NCBI GenBank assembly: GCA_902773035.1
Contig: CACYDB010000208.1
Span: 1 to 7,064 of the forward strand
Direction: 5' to 3'
Origin: an uncultured Ruminococcus sp.
Lineage (GTDB): Bacteria; Bacillota; Clostridia; Oscillospirales; Acutalibacteraceae
DNA length: 7,064 bases
Under the pieces are notes generated by a model. The model was given only the letters and a program-made list of their open reading frames with translations. It was not told where the DNA came from and made no database searches. How positions within the stretch are numbered: the stretch's first letter is position 1; every line of letters starts with the position of its first letter. The position numbers and the translations under genes are program-made. Of the stretch, positions 6,931-7,064 are shown one piece after another.

Positions 6931-6942
6931 GCGTTTTTACGC
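6931..6942 (-). terminator. Weak candidate terminator hairpin for the flavodoxin-like gene
   Basis: On the minus strand GCGT-AAAA-ACGC followed by CTTTATTC forms a 4-bp stem, 26 bases after the stop codon of the gene entering from the right. The stem is short and competes with an alternative pairing CGCA/TGCG nearby. Low confidence; the stronger hairpin at 6865-6894 may serve instead. Confidence 0.3.
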
Positions 6943-6967
6943 ACGTGATTATGCGGTTACTTGCTTT

Positions 6968-7064
6968 TTATTCTTTGATGATCTTCGCGGCGAAGTCTTT
7001 TGCGGCTTGCAGGTCGTCGTCGTTAGGTCTGCCCTTGTGGACTCCCTTGAACTCGCCCTTGCAG
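6968..7064 (-). CDS. C-terminal end of a probable flavodoxin family protein (partial)
   Basis: Only the last 31 residues and the TAA stop are in the window; the gene continues past the right edge. The tail reads CKGEF, then KGRPNDDDLQAAKDFAAKI. A Cys-Lys-Gly segment followed by a [HR]P-[ND]-x-x-D-L-x-x-A-x-x-F-A pattern is common at the end of flavodoxin-like proteins of Clostridia, which bind FMN and carry electrons. The FMN-binding loops are outside the window, so the identification rests on this tail alone. Transcription converges on the surface-protein gene. Confidence 0.6.
   Translation of the reverse strand, partial: CKGEFKGVHKGRPNDDDLQAAKDFAAKIIKE

Overview
The window looks like chromosome of a spore-forming Clostridia-class Firmicute, most likely a Ruminococcus-like member of the Oscillospiraceae. 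The evidence is strong AGGAGG ribosome binding sites, a Bacillus-type LexA box, an alpha/beta-type small acid-soluble spore protein, and a large secreted protein whose lysine-rich C-terminal module is typical of surface proteins in this group. The placement is inferred from protein style; no marker gene is present.

Positions 1-1940 hold a compact SOS operon on the plus strand. A TATAAT -10 box is followed by a LexA operator, then a Y-family translesion DNA polymerase (49-1512) and a YolD-like protein (1509-1913). The two genes overlap by GTGA and are probably translationally coupled. A 9-bp GC hairpin closes the operon. It lies between two convergent genes and may serve both. The first six bases match the right end of a second LexA box cut by the window edge.

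Positions 1962-2170 hold a minus-strand gene for a 63-residue alpha/beta-type spore protein. It is followed by an AT-rich intergenic stretch of about 340 bases with no gene I can support.

Positions 2512-6852 hold one very large plus-strand gene for an exported protein of 1446 residues: signal peptide, a long N-terminal region with degenerate WG-like repeats, a class 3 lipase-like alpha/beta hydrolase with Ser862, Asp932 and His1072 as the likely triad, a beta-rich module, an InlB-type domain, and a lysine-rich C-terminal domain. A strong terminator follows. The gene is visibly richer in AT than the SOS operon. The last 97 bases are the C-terminal end of a minus-strand gene, probably a flavodoxin family protein.

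The genes fall into separate jobs: damage-induced mutagenic repair, spore DNA protection, an extracellular or cell-surface hydrolase, and a redox protein. No CRISPR array, tRNA, rRNA, insertion sequence or recognisable defence system was seen. The most novel item is the multidomain lipase-like surface protein, whose substrate is unknown.
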